A stretch of 64,000 bases of DNA from positions 2,296,001 to 2,360,000 of the forward strand of contig NZ_CP118246.1 of NCBI RefSeq assembly GCF_028816455.1. Reading direction: 5' to 3'. The stretch comes from Devosia algicola. Lineage in GTDB: Bacteria > Pseudomonadota > Alphaproteobacteria > Rhizobiales > Devosiaceae. The notes beneath the pieces are model-generated. The model saw only the letters and a program-made list of their open reading frames with translations. It made no database searches and was not told the DNA's origin. Below, piece after piece: positions 38,444 through 47,452 of the stretch. Made by a program: the position numbers and the translations under genes. The first letter of the stretch is position 1. Each line of letters opens with the position of its first letter.

Positions 38444-38468
38444 AAAAAGACCGGCCCTTGGGCCGGTC
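38444..38468 (-). terminator. Terminator or attenuator between tctC and tctB
   Basis: A perfect 9-bp stem (GACCGGCCC/GGGCCGGTC, two-base loop) is followed on the minus strand by TTTTT. Placed after the binding-protein gene and before the membrane genes, it would let tctC be made in excess of tctB and tctA. Confidence 0.85.
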
Positions 38469-38487
38469 AATCATTCAGTATTTGCAC

Positions 38488-39493
38488 CTATGGCTTTGGA
38501 ATGCCCAGTGTTTCCGGGTCGACGGTTGCCGCACCCAGATCCCAAAGGGTCCAGGCAAAAACACTCTCGAGCTTGGCAAACGTCTTGCTGGCTTCATCGC
38601 CCATCTGACCCGAGATCACATAATGATTGCCATCGGCCCATTCACGCACGGTGTCCGACGCCATGGCCTGCGTAAAGGCCTCCGACAGGACATTTTTAAC
38701 ATCATCGGAAGCCGAATTGGCCACCGCAAAGCCGATCGACTGACTCAATGGCAGATATTGTTTGAGGGAAGGATATTCGCTCAGCGCATCGGGAATGGTC
38801 TTGTCGCCGATCGAGGCTTCCTGACCGCTCAGCATCGCCAAGGGCTTGAGCTTGCCGCCATCGATCAATGGGAACTGTTCGGCCAGCGAACCGATAACCA
38901 GTTGCACTTCGCCATTAACTGCCGCTTCCATGGCCGGGGCCGAACCCTGATAGGGTACGAAGCGGAATTTTGCGTCAGTACCATTTTCCAGCGCCAGAAG
39001 GTTCAGGTGATGGATCGAACCCGATCCACTGGCCGCAGCCGGGATGGTGTCGGGCGCCGCCTTGGCAGCGTCGACCAGGCTCCTCAAGGCTGTTATAGGG
39101 CGATTCTGCGGGCACCGAAATCATCAGTGGCGACCCGCCGACGATGAATGGGAACCACACATCCATCCGCTTGTCCCAACCGCCCTGCACGGCAGCCGTT
39201 ACGTTGGATTCGGAAATCCCGGCAAGCGTATAGCCATCATCTGGCTGGTTGAGCACGTAAATCATGCCGTTCGAACCTGCCACGCCGCCTGTCTGATTGA
39301 TCACCGAAATGCCAACAGGCAGGAATTTTTCCATTTCCGCCATGACCATGCGATTGATGGTGTCGGTGCCGCCACCAGCGCCCCACACAACGGCGTTGGT
39401 TATATCGCGAAACGGATATTCCTGAGCCTGGGCAGCAACACCGCCGGCTAGAGTCACTGCTGCGGCAACAGCCAAAGCTGTGAATTTTTTCAT
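38488..39493 (-). CDS. tctC: Tripartite tricarboxylate transporter substrate-binding protein (frame broken at 39078)
   Basis: A 334-residue TctC-family periplasmic binding protein. The signal peptide is KKFTALAVAAAVTLAGGVAAQAQ. Family blocks include YPFRDITNAVVWGAGGGTD, the GGVAGSNGM loop and AASGSGSIHHLNLLALENG. The two halves join if one base at 39078-39079 is removed (GAGGAGCCTGG to GAGGAGCTGG). ATG 39493 has GGAGGAG before it; an upstream in-frame start would precede the signal. It heads the six-gene leftward operon. Confidence 0.93.
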
Positions 39494-39574
39494 GCTCTCC
39501 TCCTGTTCATTAACTCTCGCACAAGCCAATTCTCATGGACAACCGGGCGCGCGATGAGGCGCCAGATAAGCGCT

Positions 39575-39600
39575 ATACATTTGCGTATTGATTAATGTAT
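39575..39600. promoter_or_regulatory. Candidate operator in the divergent tctC/dehydrogenase gap
   Basis: ATACATT at 39575-39581 and AATGTAT at 39594-39600 form a perfect 7-bp inverted repeat, two helical turns across, in the 188-base gap between the two divergent acid-sugar operons. The GntR regulator encoded at 41863 is the natural candidate to bind it. No binding consensus for this protein is known to me. Confidence 0.45.
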
Positions 39601-39681
39601 GCATTGTCAAGCGCATTAAAACCCGCTATGCAGTGATCAATAATTTGCCGGGCGCAGGCGCGGCCACTCAGGAGATCGACG

Positions 39682-40786
39682 ATGAACGACGTAGCGGCCG
39701 GCGTGAAAAATCTGGATATCGCGGTTTTTGACGGCGACGGTATCGGCCCTGAAATCATGGCACCGACCGTTGCCCTGATCAGGCAGGCCACCAGCCACCT
39801 CCCCGACTACAATATCTCGTTCGAGTCACTCCCGGCAGGCGCTGGCCATTACGCCAGAACCGGCCAGTCCCTGCCCGAAAAATCCCTGGCCGCCGCCCGC
39901 AAGGCGGATGCGATCCTATTGGCCGCCATGGGCCTGCCATCTATCCGCTATCCCAACGGCACCGAGATTTCACCCCAGATTGATCTGCGCATGGAACTCA
40001 ATCTTTATGCAGGTGTCCGCCCGGTGACTATTTTCCCCGGCGCACCCTGCCCATTGGGGGACAAACGCGCCGCAGATGTTGATTTCGTGCTGATCCGGGA
40101 ATCGACCGAAGGCCTGTTCGCCTCGCATGGCAAGGGCACCATCAATGGTAATGAGAGCGCAACCGAAACGCTCGTCATTACCCGCGCGGTATCTGAAAAA
40201 CTGTTCGATTTTGCCTTCAAGGCTCGCTGAGCGCCGCAAGGTCGCCGGGCGCGGCAAGGGTATAGTGACCTGCGTCGACAAGGCAAATGTGTTTCAGGCC
40301 TTCGCCTTTTTCCGCTCGATCTTTTTGGAGCGCGCCAGGAATTTTCCTGATCTGACAGCCAACAGTGCCTATGTTGATGCAACCGCTTTGTGGATGGTGG
40401 AACGGCCTTGGACTTTTGACGTGCTGGTCACCGAAAACATGTTTGGCGATATTCTGTCCGATCTCGGTGCTGGTCTGATGGGCAGCCTTGGTTTGGCGCC
40501 GTCAGCCGATATCGGCGACGATATTGCGCTTTTCCAACCCTGCCATGGTTCTGCCCCTGATATCGCCGGCCAAGGCCTTGCCAATCCATTGGCCATGATC
40601 CTGTCTGGCGCCATGATGCTGGATTGGCTGGGGCATGAAAATAACAGCAAGGAGTTGATCGGCGCGGGCAAACGTCTCGATGATGCGGTGAGGGCTGTGC
40701 TGGCTGAGGGTAAGTTCCGCACGCGCGATATCGGTGGCACCGCCACCACCCAGCAGATGGCTGACGCCGTGGCCGCCCACCTTTAA
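39682..40786 (+). CDS. Isopropylmalate/tartrate dehydrogenase-family beta-decarboxylating enzyme (frame broken at 40221)
   Basis: A 367-residue NAD-dependent beta-decarboxylating dehydrogenase. Hallmarks are VFDGDGIGPEI, RMELNLYAGVRPV, the VLIRESTEGLF motif, VDKANV and VTENMFGDILSDLGAGLMGSLGLAPSA. One G at 40221-40222 (AAGGCTCGC) must be removed. AGGAGA precedes the ATG. The family oxidises 3-isopropylmalate, D-malate, tartrate and similar 2-hydroxy acids. Facing a TTT-OtnK operon and with no leu genes near, it probably acts on the imported acid or a derivative and is not LeuB. Confidence 0.88.
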
Positions 40787-40831
40787 GGTAGCTAAAAGCC
40801 GACAACAACAATGCGTGCCAAGGAAGTGTTG

Positions 40832-41860
40832 ATGAGCGAGTTGAAACTGGCGGCCGTCGGAGCGGGATATTTTTCTCAGTTCCAGTATGAAGCCTGGAGC
40901 CGGATCGAAGACGTTACACTCGTCGGCGTTTGCAACCAGACGCTGGAAAAGGCCGAGGCCGTCGCGACCCGATATGGCGCCAGCGCCTATGCCGATTTCA
41001 ACAAGATGCTGGCCGAAACCAAGCCCGATCTGGTCGACATCATCACCCCGCCCTCAACCCATTTCGAATATGTGGCACGCGCGCTCGACGCGGGCGCACA
41101 CGTCATCTGCCAGAAACCCTTTTGCGAAAATCTCGAGCAGGCTCGGGCAGTGACGGCGAAGGCCGCCCAATTGGGCCTGACCATAACCGTCCACGAAAAC
41201 TTCCGTTTCCAGCCCTGGTATCGCGAGATCAAGACGCTATTGCAGAATGATATGCTGGGACAACTGTATCAGGCGCGCTTCAGTCTGCGACCCGGCGATG
41301 GGCAGGGCCCGGACGCTTATCTGGCACGCCAACCCTATTTTCAACAGATGCCGCGTTTTTTCGTCCACGAAACAGGCGTGCACTGGGTCGACACGTTCCG
41401 CTTCCTCTTTGGCAAACCCTCATGGGTATTTGGCGATCTGCGCCGCCTCAATCCCGCAATTAAGGGCGAAGATGCCGGACATATCCTGTTCGGCTATGAT
41501 AATGGATTCCGCTCTACACTTGACGGCAATCGCCTGAGCGATCACGTGGCGGAAAATCGCCGCCTGACCATGGGCGAACTTTGCATTGAAGGGGAAAAGG
41601 GGACGCTTGAACTGTCTGGCAACGGTGAACTGAGCCGACGCGACTTTGGCACGAATTCGTTCGCCCGCCACGCTTATGACTGGCAAAATCGTGGCTTCGG
41701 CGGGGACTGTGTATTTGCCTTGCAATCCCATGTGGTCCGCCATCTCATCGAGGGTACACCGCTCGAAAATAGCGCGGCGGACTATCTCGATGTTATCGTA
41801 TATGAGCAGGCCATCTATCAAAGCGCACAGGATGGCTGCCGAATAACGCTGTCTGGATAA
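40832..41860 (+). CDS. Gfo/Idh/MocA family oxidoreductase
   Basis: A protein of about 342 residues with an N-terminal Rossmann domain (LKLAAVGAGYFSQFQYEAWSRI) and the conserved EKP-like motif (HVICQKPFCENLEQA, with Gln for Glu). The C-terminal domain carries an HETGVHWVDTFRFLFG stretch with the catalytic His region. These enzymes oxidise sugars, polyols or sugar acids with NAD(P). ATG 40832 is chosen over ATG 40811 because AAGGAAG sits six bases upstream. It could supply the dehydrogenation step that OtnK needs, in place of LtnD; this is inference. Confidence 0.88.
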   Translation: MSELKLAAVGAGYFSQFQYEAWSRIEDVTLVGVCNQTLEKAEAVATRYGASAYADFNKMLAETKPDLVDIITPPSTHFEYVARALDAGAHVICQKPFCENLEQARAVTAKAAQLGLTITVHENFRFQPWYREIKTLLQNDMLGQLYQARFSLRPGDGQGPDAYLARQPYFQQMPRFFVHETGVHWVDTFRFLFGKPSWVFGDLRRLNPAIKGEDAGHILFGYDNGFRSTLDGNRLSDHVAENRRLTMGELCIEGEKGTLELSGNGELSRRDFGTNSFARHAYDWQNRGFGGDCVFALQSHVVRHLIEGTPLENSAADYLDVIVYEQAIYQSAQDGCRITLSG

Positions 41861-41862
41861 TC

Positions 41863-42532
41863 ATGGGCACCAAACACATGTCGCAGACCGAACGGGCAGT
41901 TGCTGAGCTCAAGCACAAGATCATGAGCAACGAACTGGCCCCCGGCTCCAATCATCTTGAAGGTGAACTGGCCGAACTGCTGGGTTTGTCGCGCACCCCG
42001 GTTCGCGAAGCCATGCTGATGCTCGAAGCCCACGGTCTGGTTGAAGTACGGCCGCGCCACGGCATGCGGGTATTGCCGATTTCGGCCGCCGACATGGAAG
42101 AAATCTACCAGATACTGACCGAGCTGGAATCGCTGGCCGCCTATGATCTGGCGGTGCGGCGCCCGAGCGTTGCCGAACTGGCGCCCATGCGGCTGGCGGT
42201 TGACGACATGGAAGTGGCCCTAAAGAGTGATAATCGGGTTGCATGGGCCGAGGCCGACAATCATTTTCATGAAGCGCTGGTAGATCTGGCGGGCAATCGA
42301 CGCCTCAAAGGCATTGTCTCGACCTATTCAGATCAGGCCCATCGTGCTCGGATGATCACGCTCCATATGCGACCCAAACCGACCAAATCCAACCAGGATC
42401 ACCGCGCCTTGCTCAAGGCCATTGAAGCGGGCGATGCTGAATCCGCTCGCCAGATCCACCGCCACCACCGGCTGCGTGCCAAGGAGCCTGATGCTCGATC
42501 TCCTGAGCAAGCACGGCTTTTTTCACGTCTAG
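41863..42532 (+). CDS. GntR family regulator, FCD type (frame broken at 42487)
   Basis: A 222-residue regulator with an N-terminal winged helix (ELAELLGLSRTPVREAMLMLEAHGLV) and an FCD effector domain (ADNHFHEALVDLAGNRRL, with His ligands for a metal). As written, the frame runs on into the next gene and gives an apparent 476-residue fusion. Removing one C at 42487-42488 (GGAGCCTGATG) gives the normal end LLSKHGFFHV and a TAG at 42530-42532. The local start could also be ATG 41878. It probably senses an acid sugar and controls the two divergent operons. Confidence 0.9.
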
Positions 42533-42540
42533 GAGACCTG

Positions 42541-43336
42541 ATGGCCGACGATCAGTACGAAGTATTTGCCCTCAAATATGCGGAGCGCAATGGCCGCACC
42601 CGCGCCGACTCCTTCCAGTTTGATGACGACCACGCTTCCCCTCACGCCATGGATTATTATATCTGGGTCTTGCGCAACCATGCGCGCACCATTCTGGTCG
42701 ATACCGGCTATGACACCAGGGAAGCTACAAGGCGCGGGCGCCCGATCCTGTCCGAGCCAATTGGCATGCTCAAGCGGCTGGGCATTGCCCCCACCGATAT
42801 TACCGACCTGATCGTGACCCACCTGCATTATGATCATGCCGGCAGTCTTGATCAGTTCGAGCACGCCCGGTTTCATCTCCAGCAGGCCGAACTTGGCTTT
42901 GCTGTGTCACCATGCATGTGCCATCCCGTGCTGCGCGCCCCCTTTACCGCCGAGCATGTCTGCACCGCGGTCAAACAGCTTTATTCTGGCAAGCTTACAT
43001 TTCACGATGGCAGTGCGCAGATCGTGCCCGGCGTGCGGGTGCATCGCGTTGGCGGTCACAGTTCCGGTCTGCAGATCGTGGAAGTGGACACGGCAAACGG
43101 GCCATTGATACTGGCCTCTGATGCCAGTCATTATTATGAAAACTTTGAGCGCGAAAAGGCTCTTTCCCATCGTGCTCGATCCACCCGCGATGCTCGATGG
43201 CTTCAAACTGCTGCTGGACTGGCAGAGACGAGGCGCGGTTGTTGTCCCCGGCCACGATCCATTGGTGCGTCAACGCTTCATGCCACTCCATGACGACGAC
43301 ATGATCGTCAGGCTCAATCAGCCCAAGGCCCGCTGA
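42541..43336 (+). CDS. Metallo-beta-lactamase-fold lactonase-like hydrolase (frame broken at 43158)
   Basis: A 264-residue protein resembling N-acyl-homoserine lactonases of the AttM/AiiA group. The zinc motif THLHYDHAGS is near residue 105, further ligands are the His in VGGHSSGLQ and Asp in LASDASHYYEN. One base at 43158-43159 (AAAAGGCTCTTT) is removed to restore VVPGHDPLVRQRF and the end. AGGAG at 42531-42535 overlaps the upstream stop. In an acid-sugar island it may open a sugar lactone made by the oxidoreductase; quorum-signal cleavage is the other option. Confidence 0.87.
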
Positions 43337-43360
43337 CTGGCTCATCGTTACTACCAACAA

Positions 43361-43392
43361 AAAAAGGCCATCCGGAACGCGCCCGGATGGCC
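43361..43392 (-). terminator. Terminator of the CUT2 transporter operon
   Basis: The stem GGCCATCCGG (43366-43375) / CCGGATGGCC (43383-43392) with a 7-base loop is followed on the minus strand by a T run (A run on the plus strand ending at 43365). It lies 24 bases after the binding-protein stop and in the other direction also follows the lactonase gene. Confidence 0.85.
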
Positions 43393-43416
43393 AAATTTAT
43401 AAACGCCGATCAACAA

Positions 43417-44373
43417 TCAGAATGGGGTGTTCTCATAGTCGAACTCGGCGGCATTATCCTTGGTGATCAAGGTTGAATTGATGATGAAGCGACCATCGAC
43501 CTGAGCCCCGGCCACAAAGTGCAGCGCGGTCAAATCAATTGCCGTGGCCACCATGTTGGGATTGTAGCTGACATCGACTGGCACTGCGGGATCACCGGCT
43601 TCCACCATCTTGATGATCTGGTTCATGCCGGCGCCGCCAACTGACCACATTTCCTTGTCGCGACCGGCTTCCTTGAGTGCCTTGAGCACACCAACCAGCG
43701 TGTCATCGTCCTGCGCCCAGACTGCATCGATCTTGTCATATTTGGTCAGGAAATCCTGCATGATCTTGTAACCGTCATCACGGTTCCAATTGGCAAACTG
43801 GCTGTCGAGCACCTTGATATCGGTGCCTTCAATGCCCGCCATGAACGCATCCACGCGCTGCGCATCAATCGGAATGGGCGCACCGCGCAGAATGACGATG
43901 TTGCCACCGTCAGGCAGGGCTTCTTTGAAATAGTTTGCAGTCGTTGTACCCAGACCCGGATTGTCACCAGCGACATAGAGATCTTCGATGCCGGGCTGGC
44001 TTAGCGCACGGTCAACAACGGTAACCCATTTGCCCGCATCCTTGACCTTTTTGATCGAGGAGGTCATGGCGTCCGGATCGCCCGGTAGAATGACCAAACC
44101 ATCGATGTTGCGGGTCGTGACCATATCTTCCAGATCAGCCGCCTGCTTGGTTGAATCCGGCGCACTGGTCAGAACGAAGCTGAGATTGGGATAGGCCTTG
44201 GACAGGCGATCAACCGCCTGTTGGGCAAAAAAGTTTACCCCACCGGTCCAGCCATGATCGGCTGTCGGCACCGAAACGCCAATTACGTAGGATTTTTCCT
44301 GGGCGATGGCGGTGCCGCCAAGAGCCAAGCTCCCGATGGTCACGGCCAATGCAGCGGCCTTGAATAGTGACAT
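43417..44373 (-). CDS. Sugar ABC transporter substrate-binding protein (RbsB type)
   Basis: An intact 318-residue periplasmic-binding-protein of the ribose/xylose type with signal peptide (FKAAALAVTIGSLALGGTAIAQ). SVPTADHGWTGGVNFFAQQAVD, the NIDGLVILPGDPDAM hinge strand and AQDDDTLVGVLKALKEAG match the family. It is the last gene of the leftward A-C-B operon. The sugar is unknown; it need not be ribose. Confidence 0.93.
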   Translation of the reverse strand: MSLFKAAALAVTIGSLALGGTAIAQEKSYVIGVSVPTADHGWTGGVNFFAQQAVDRLSKAYPNLSFVLTSAPDSTKQAADLEDMVTTRNIDGLVILPGDPDAMTSSIKKVKDAGKWVTVVDRALSQPGIEDLYVAGDNPGLGTTTANYFKEALPDGGNIVILRGAPIPIDAQRVDAFMAGIEGTDIKVLDSQFANWNRDDGYKIMQDFLTKYDKIDAVWAQDDDTLVGVLKALKEAGRDKEMWSVGGAGMNQIIKMVEAGDPAVPVDVSYNPNMVATAIDLTALHFVAGAQVDGRFIINSTLITKDNAAEFDYENTPF

Positions 44374-44425
44374 GATTGCAGTCCTCCCGAATAGGCCTCT
44401 TGATGAGGCGTTGCTTGTGAGGTGG

Positions 44426-45431
44426 CTAGTTCGCCACCCGTTTTGATCTTTGTAGCAGCACCGCCACGATGATGATGGCGCCCTGAAATGCCTGGTTGAG
44501 ATAGGGGCTGATCAGGCTTTGAAGATTGAGAATATTTCCGATCAACTCCAAAATGATAACACCGACTACCGTGCCCCAGACGCGGCCAGAGCCACCCTTG
44601 AGCATCGTGCCCCCGATGATCACTGCGGCAATCGCCTGAAGGCTCCCATAGGACGGCGGTCGGGCTGTTGGCCGAACCGAACCGGGGCACATAAAGCATG
44701 GTTGCCACGCCCACCAGCATGCCTTGAAGTACGTAAGTCATCAAGCGCACGCGTTCAACGTCAATCGCTGAATAGCGCGCCACCTGCTCGCTGGAGCCGA
44801 TCGCCGCCGCATGGCGACCAAAACGGGTACGGCGCAATATGATTTCTGCGCCGATTGCAATCACAGCAAAAACAATAATCGGCACGGGAACACCAAGAAT
44901 ATCGCCCGAATAGACCGGCGCATAGATATCGGCGACCTGAAAATTGAGGTTAAGCGTCCCCCCATCGGCCAGAAAAGTGATGAGCGCCCGGAATATGCCC
45001 AAGGCACCCAGCGTTACAATGAAAGGCTCGATCCGCCCCGCTGTAATCAGCAACCCATTGGCCGACCCGGCGGCCGCCCCGATTGCCAATCCCGACAACA
45101 TGCCGATGATTACGACCAGCCAACCTGTGCCGAGCGAGGGCACCAGCGCGTTCATGATGATGATCATCAACCCGGCAACGAAAGCCGCCATCGAGCCAAC
45201 CGAGAGGTCAAGGCCGCCCGAGGTAATGACGAAGGTTGCCCCGATGGCAATGATGCCAATCGGTGCGGCGCGCGCCACCACATTCATCATATTACCCACC
45301 GACAAAAAATTGCCGTTCAGCGAAGCGCCAAGGATCAGCAGAAGCGCCAAGGCAATCAGCGGGCCGAAAACACTCAGTTTGAACGGCGCACTGACGGCGC
45401 CCATCCGCTCTTTGGAGCCTGTATTAGTCAA
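44426..45431 (-). CDS. Sugar ABC transporter permease (RbsC type; frame broken at 44641)
   Basis: A 334-residue CUT2 permease with about ten membrane segments. [16 protein letters not shown], the [20 protein letters not shown] block and the late [22 protein letters not shown] block are conserved. One base at 44641-44642 (GGGAGCCTTCAGG) is removed, giving [15 protein letters not shown]. The TTG start overlaps the ATPase stop. It forms the channel for the operon's sugar. Confidence 0.92.
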
Positions 45432-46938
45432 GCGACAACGCTCCCCTCAATGCCCATGGCATACCGCACGATTGTATCCTCCCCGATCTCGTCACCCGCA
45501 AGTTCCCCGACGATCCGGCCGGCCTTCATCACGATTACCCGGTGACAGAGCCCGATGACCTCTGCCATTTCCGATGAAATCACAATGACACTTTTTCCTG
45601 ATCGCGCCAGCCTGTCGATAAAGCCATAAATCTGTTGCTTGGTGCCAATATCGATACCGCGCGTCGGCTCGTCGATGATCACTATATCGGGGTCGACCAG
45701 CATGGTCTTGGCCAGCAATAGCTTTTGCTGATTGCCGCCCGACAGATTGCCCACGCGCACTGCGCGATCACCGGCGCGAATATCAAATTCATCGATTGCC
45801 TTGTCGAGCGCGCGCTCCTCGGCCTTTTCGTCGATCAACCCCCTGGTGAACTGATCAAGCGCCAACAGTGTCAGATTGGGGCGCATCTGCTTGTCGAGCA
45901 GCAAGCCGCGATCCTTGCGATCTTCAGTCAGATAAGCCACGTGATGTCGGGATGCATCTGCCAACGATCTAATGCGGACGATCGCGCCATTGATCCGGAT
46001 CGAACCGCGCGTTTGCCGTAACCCAACAAGACCCTCCATAAGGCTCGGTCCTGCCGGCGCCGACCAGACCGGCAAAGCCAAGAATCTCCCCGGCTCGCAG
46101 CGTAAACGCGGCATCCCAGACGCGACCAGTCACCGAAAAATTGCTGACCTCAAGCAAAATCTGGCTGTCACCAACCTCGGACTTGGCAGGAAACAGGTCC
46201 GAAACATCCCGCCCAACCATTTGGGTTGCCATGTCATCGACGCTTAAACTCTCGACTGAGGTCGTTACAACATGCCGACCGTCACGCAGCACCGTCACGA
46301 TATCGGCAATCGCCTTGACTTCCTCCAGCTTGTGGGAGGTGTAGAGAATGGCCACGCCCTGACGTTTCAGCCGGTCAATCTGGCGGAACAGCACCTCGGA
46401 TTCCCGCGTCGTCAAAACCGCAGTCGGCTCGTCCATCACCAGAACGCGGGCATCGCGCACCAGGGCCTTGGCAATTTCAACCATCTGCTTTTGCGGCACC
46501 GACAGGTCCGAAACCAGTTGGCGCGGATCAATCTCGGTCTCAAGGCTCAGCGAGCAATTGCTGCGCCCGCGCGCGCATCCCCTGGCTATCAAGGAAGACG
46601 CCGGATTTCATTTCGTGACCAAGAAAAATATTGGCCACAACGCTGAGTTGCTCGGCCAGATTGAATTCTTGATGAATCATGGCGACGCCATGGCGTTCGG
46701 CGTCGGCACTGTCATGGAAAACCACTGGCTGACCATCGAGCATCAGCGTCCCGGCGCTGGCCCCTTGATAGCCGCAAAGCACTTTCATCAATGTCGATTT
46801 TCCGGCGCCGTTCTCACCTATCAGCGCATGCACATGCCCCGCTTGCAACGACAGATCGACGTCGTGGAGAACTTCCACCGGACCAAAACTCTTGGCAATG
46901 GATACGCCTGCTAAAAGAGCGCCATTTTCGTCAACCAC
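45428..46938 (-). CDS. Sugar ABC transporter ATP-binding protein, duplicated NBD (RbsA type; two frame breaks)
   Basis: A 502-residue CUT2 ATPase. The first nucleotide-binding domain has Walker A GENGAGKST, the VPQKQMVEIAKAL signature region and Walker B VLVMDEPT. The second has the usual degenerate Walker A (VGAGRTEL), LSGGNQQK and IVIIDEPTRGID. Extra bases at 46544-46545 and 46042-46043, both in GAGCT, interrupt the frame; correction gives a single chain. The start is GTG with GAGG upstream. It heads the operon; the 143-base gap to the PilZ gene holds its promoter. Confidence 0.92.
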
Positions 46939-47081
46939 GCATGATCCTCACGCCGGACTATTATGATCACTATCACAATTTATCGTTGCAGGACCATAAC
47001 ATGGGCGTTGACCCGGTCAACCGATCGCGCGGTCGGTCACTCTAACGTGGGCAGTATCGATCAGGGGCAGCAACCGCAAGA

Positions 47082-47444
47082 TCATTGCTGGCTCAAAAAC
47101 CCGGCCATGACGCCTTCGGGCATCATGTCAAGCAATTCAATGCCGTAGCCATCGGGGCGCGACGCCCTAATTCGGCCGATAAAGGCCTGCTCTTCGATGA
47201 GCAGGCTGACAGTGTCGCCATCACGCTTTTGTAGATATTTTGACGCCGGACGAAAGCGCATGCCGCCCAGCGACATCTCGTTGATTACGCCATCAATATG
47301 CTGGGCCGTATCCTGCATCACCATGCGCGCCACAATAAATGTCGAGTGGCGTTCAAACCGACGCTTATGAGCATTTTTCTGCTCGTCCTGCTGCAGACGG
47401 CGGCGCAGGGTTTCAGTATCGATAGCAAGATTTTCAGTAGACAT
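47082..47444 (-). CDS. PilZ domain protein
   Basis: A 120-residue protein consisting of a short helical lead and one PilZ domain. The c-di-GMP contacts are both present: RRFER (RxxxR) near residue 28 and NEMSLGG (NxSxxG) near residue 56. It starts 8 bases after the MotA-like gene, as the last gene of the exporter operon. By position it may pass a c-di-GMP signal to the MotAB-like complex or exporter. Confidence 0.85.
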   Translation of the reverse strand: MSTENLAIDTETLRRRLQQDEQKNAHKRRFERHSTFIVARMVMQDTAQHIDGVINEMSLGGMRFRPASKYLQKRDGDTVSLLIEEQAFIGRIRASRPDGYGIELLDMMPEGVMAGFLSQQ

Positions 47445-47452
47445 GATAACTC

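Noticed and set aside
39682..40786. leuB (leucine biosynthesis)
   Set aside because: The fold fits, but there are no other leu genes and the gene heads an operon facing tetronate transport and kinase genes, so a catabolic hydroxy-acid dehydrogenase is more likely.
17342..46938. Genomic island acquired by transfer
   Set aside because: No integrase, insertion sequence, direct-repeat att site or clear change in base use was seen, and the tRNA-Met is not followed by a partial copy.
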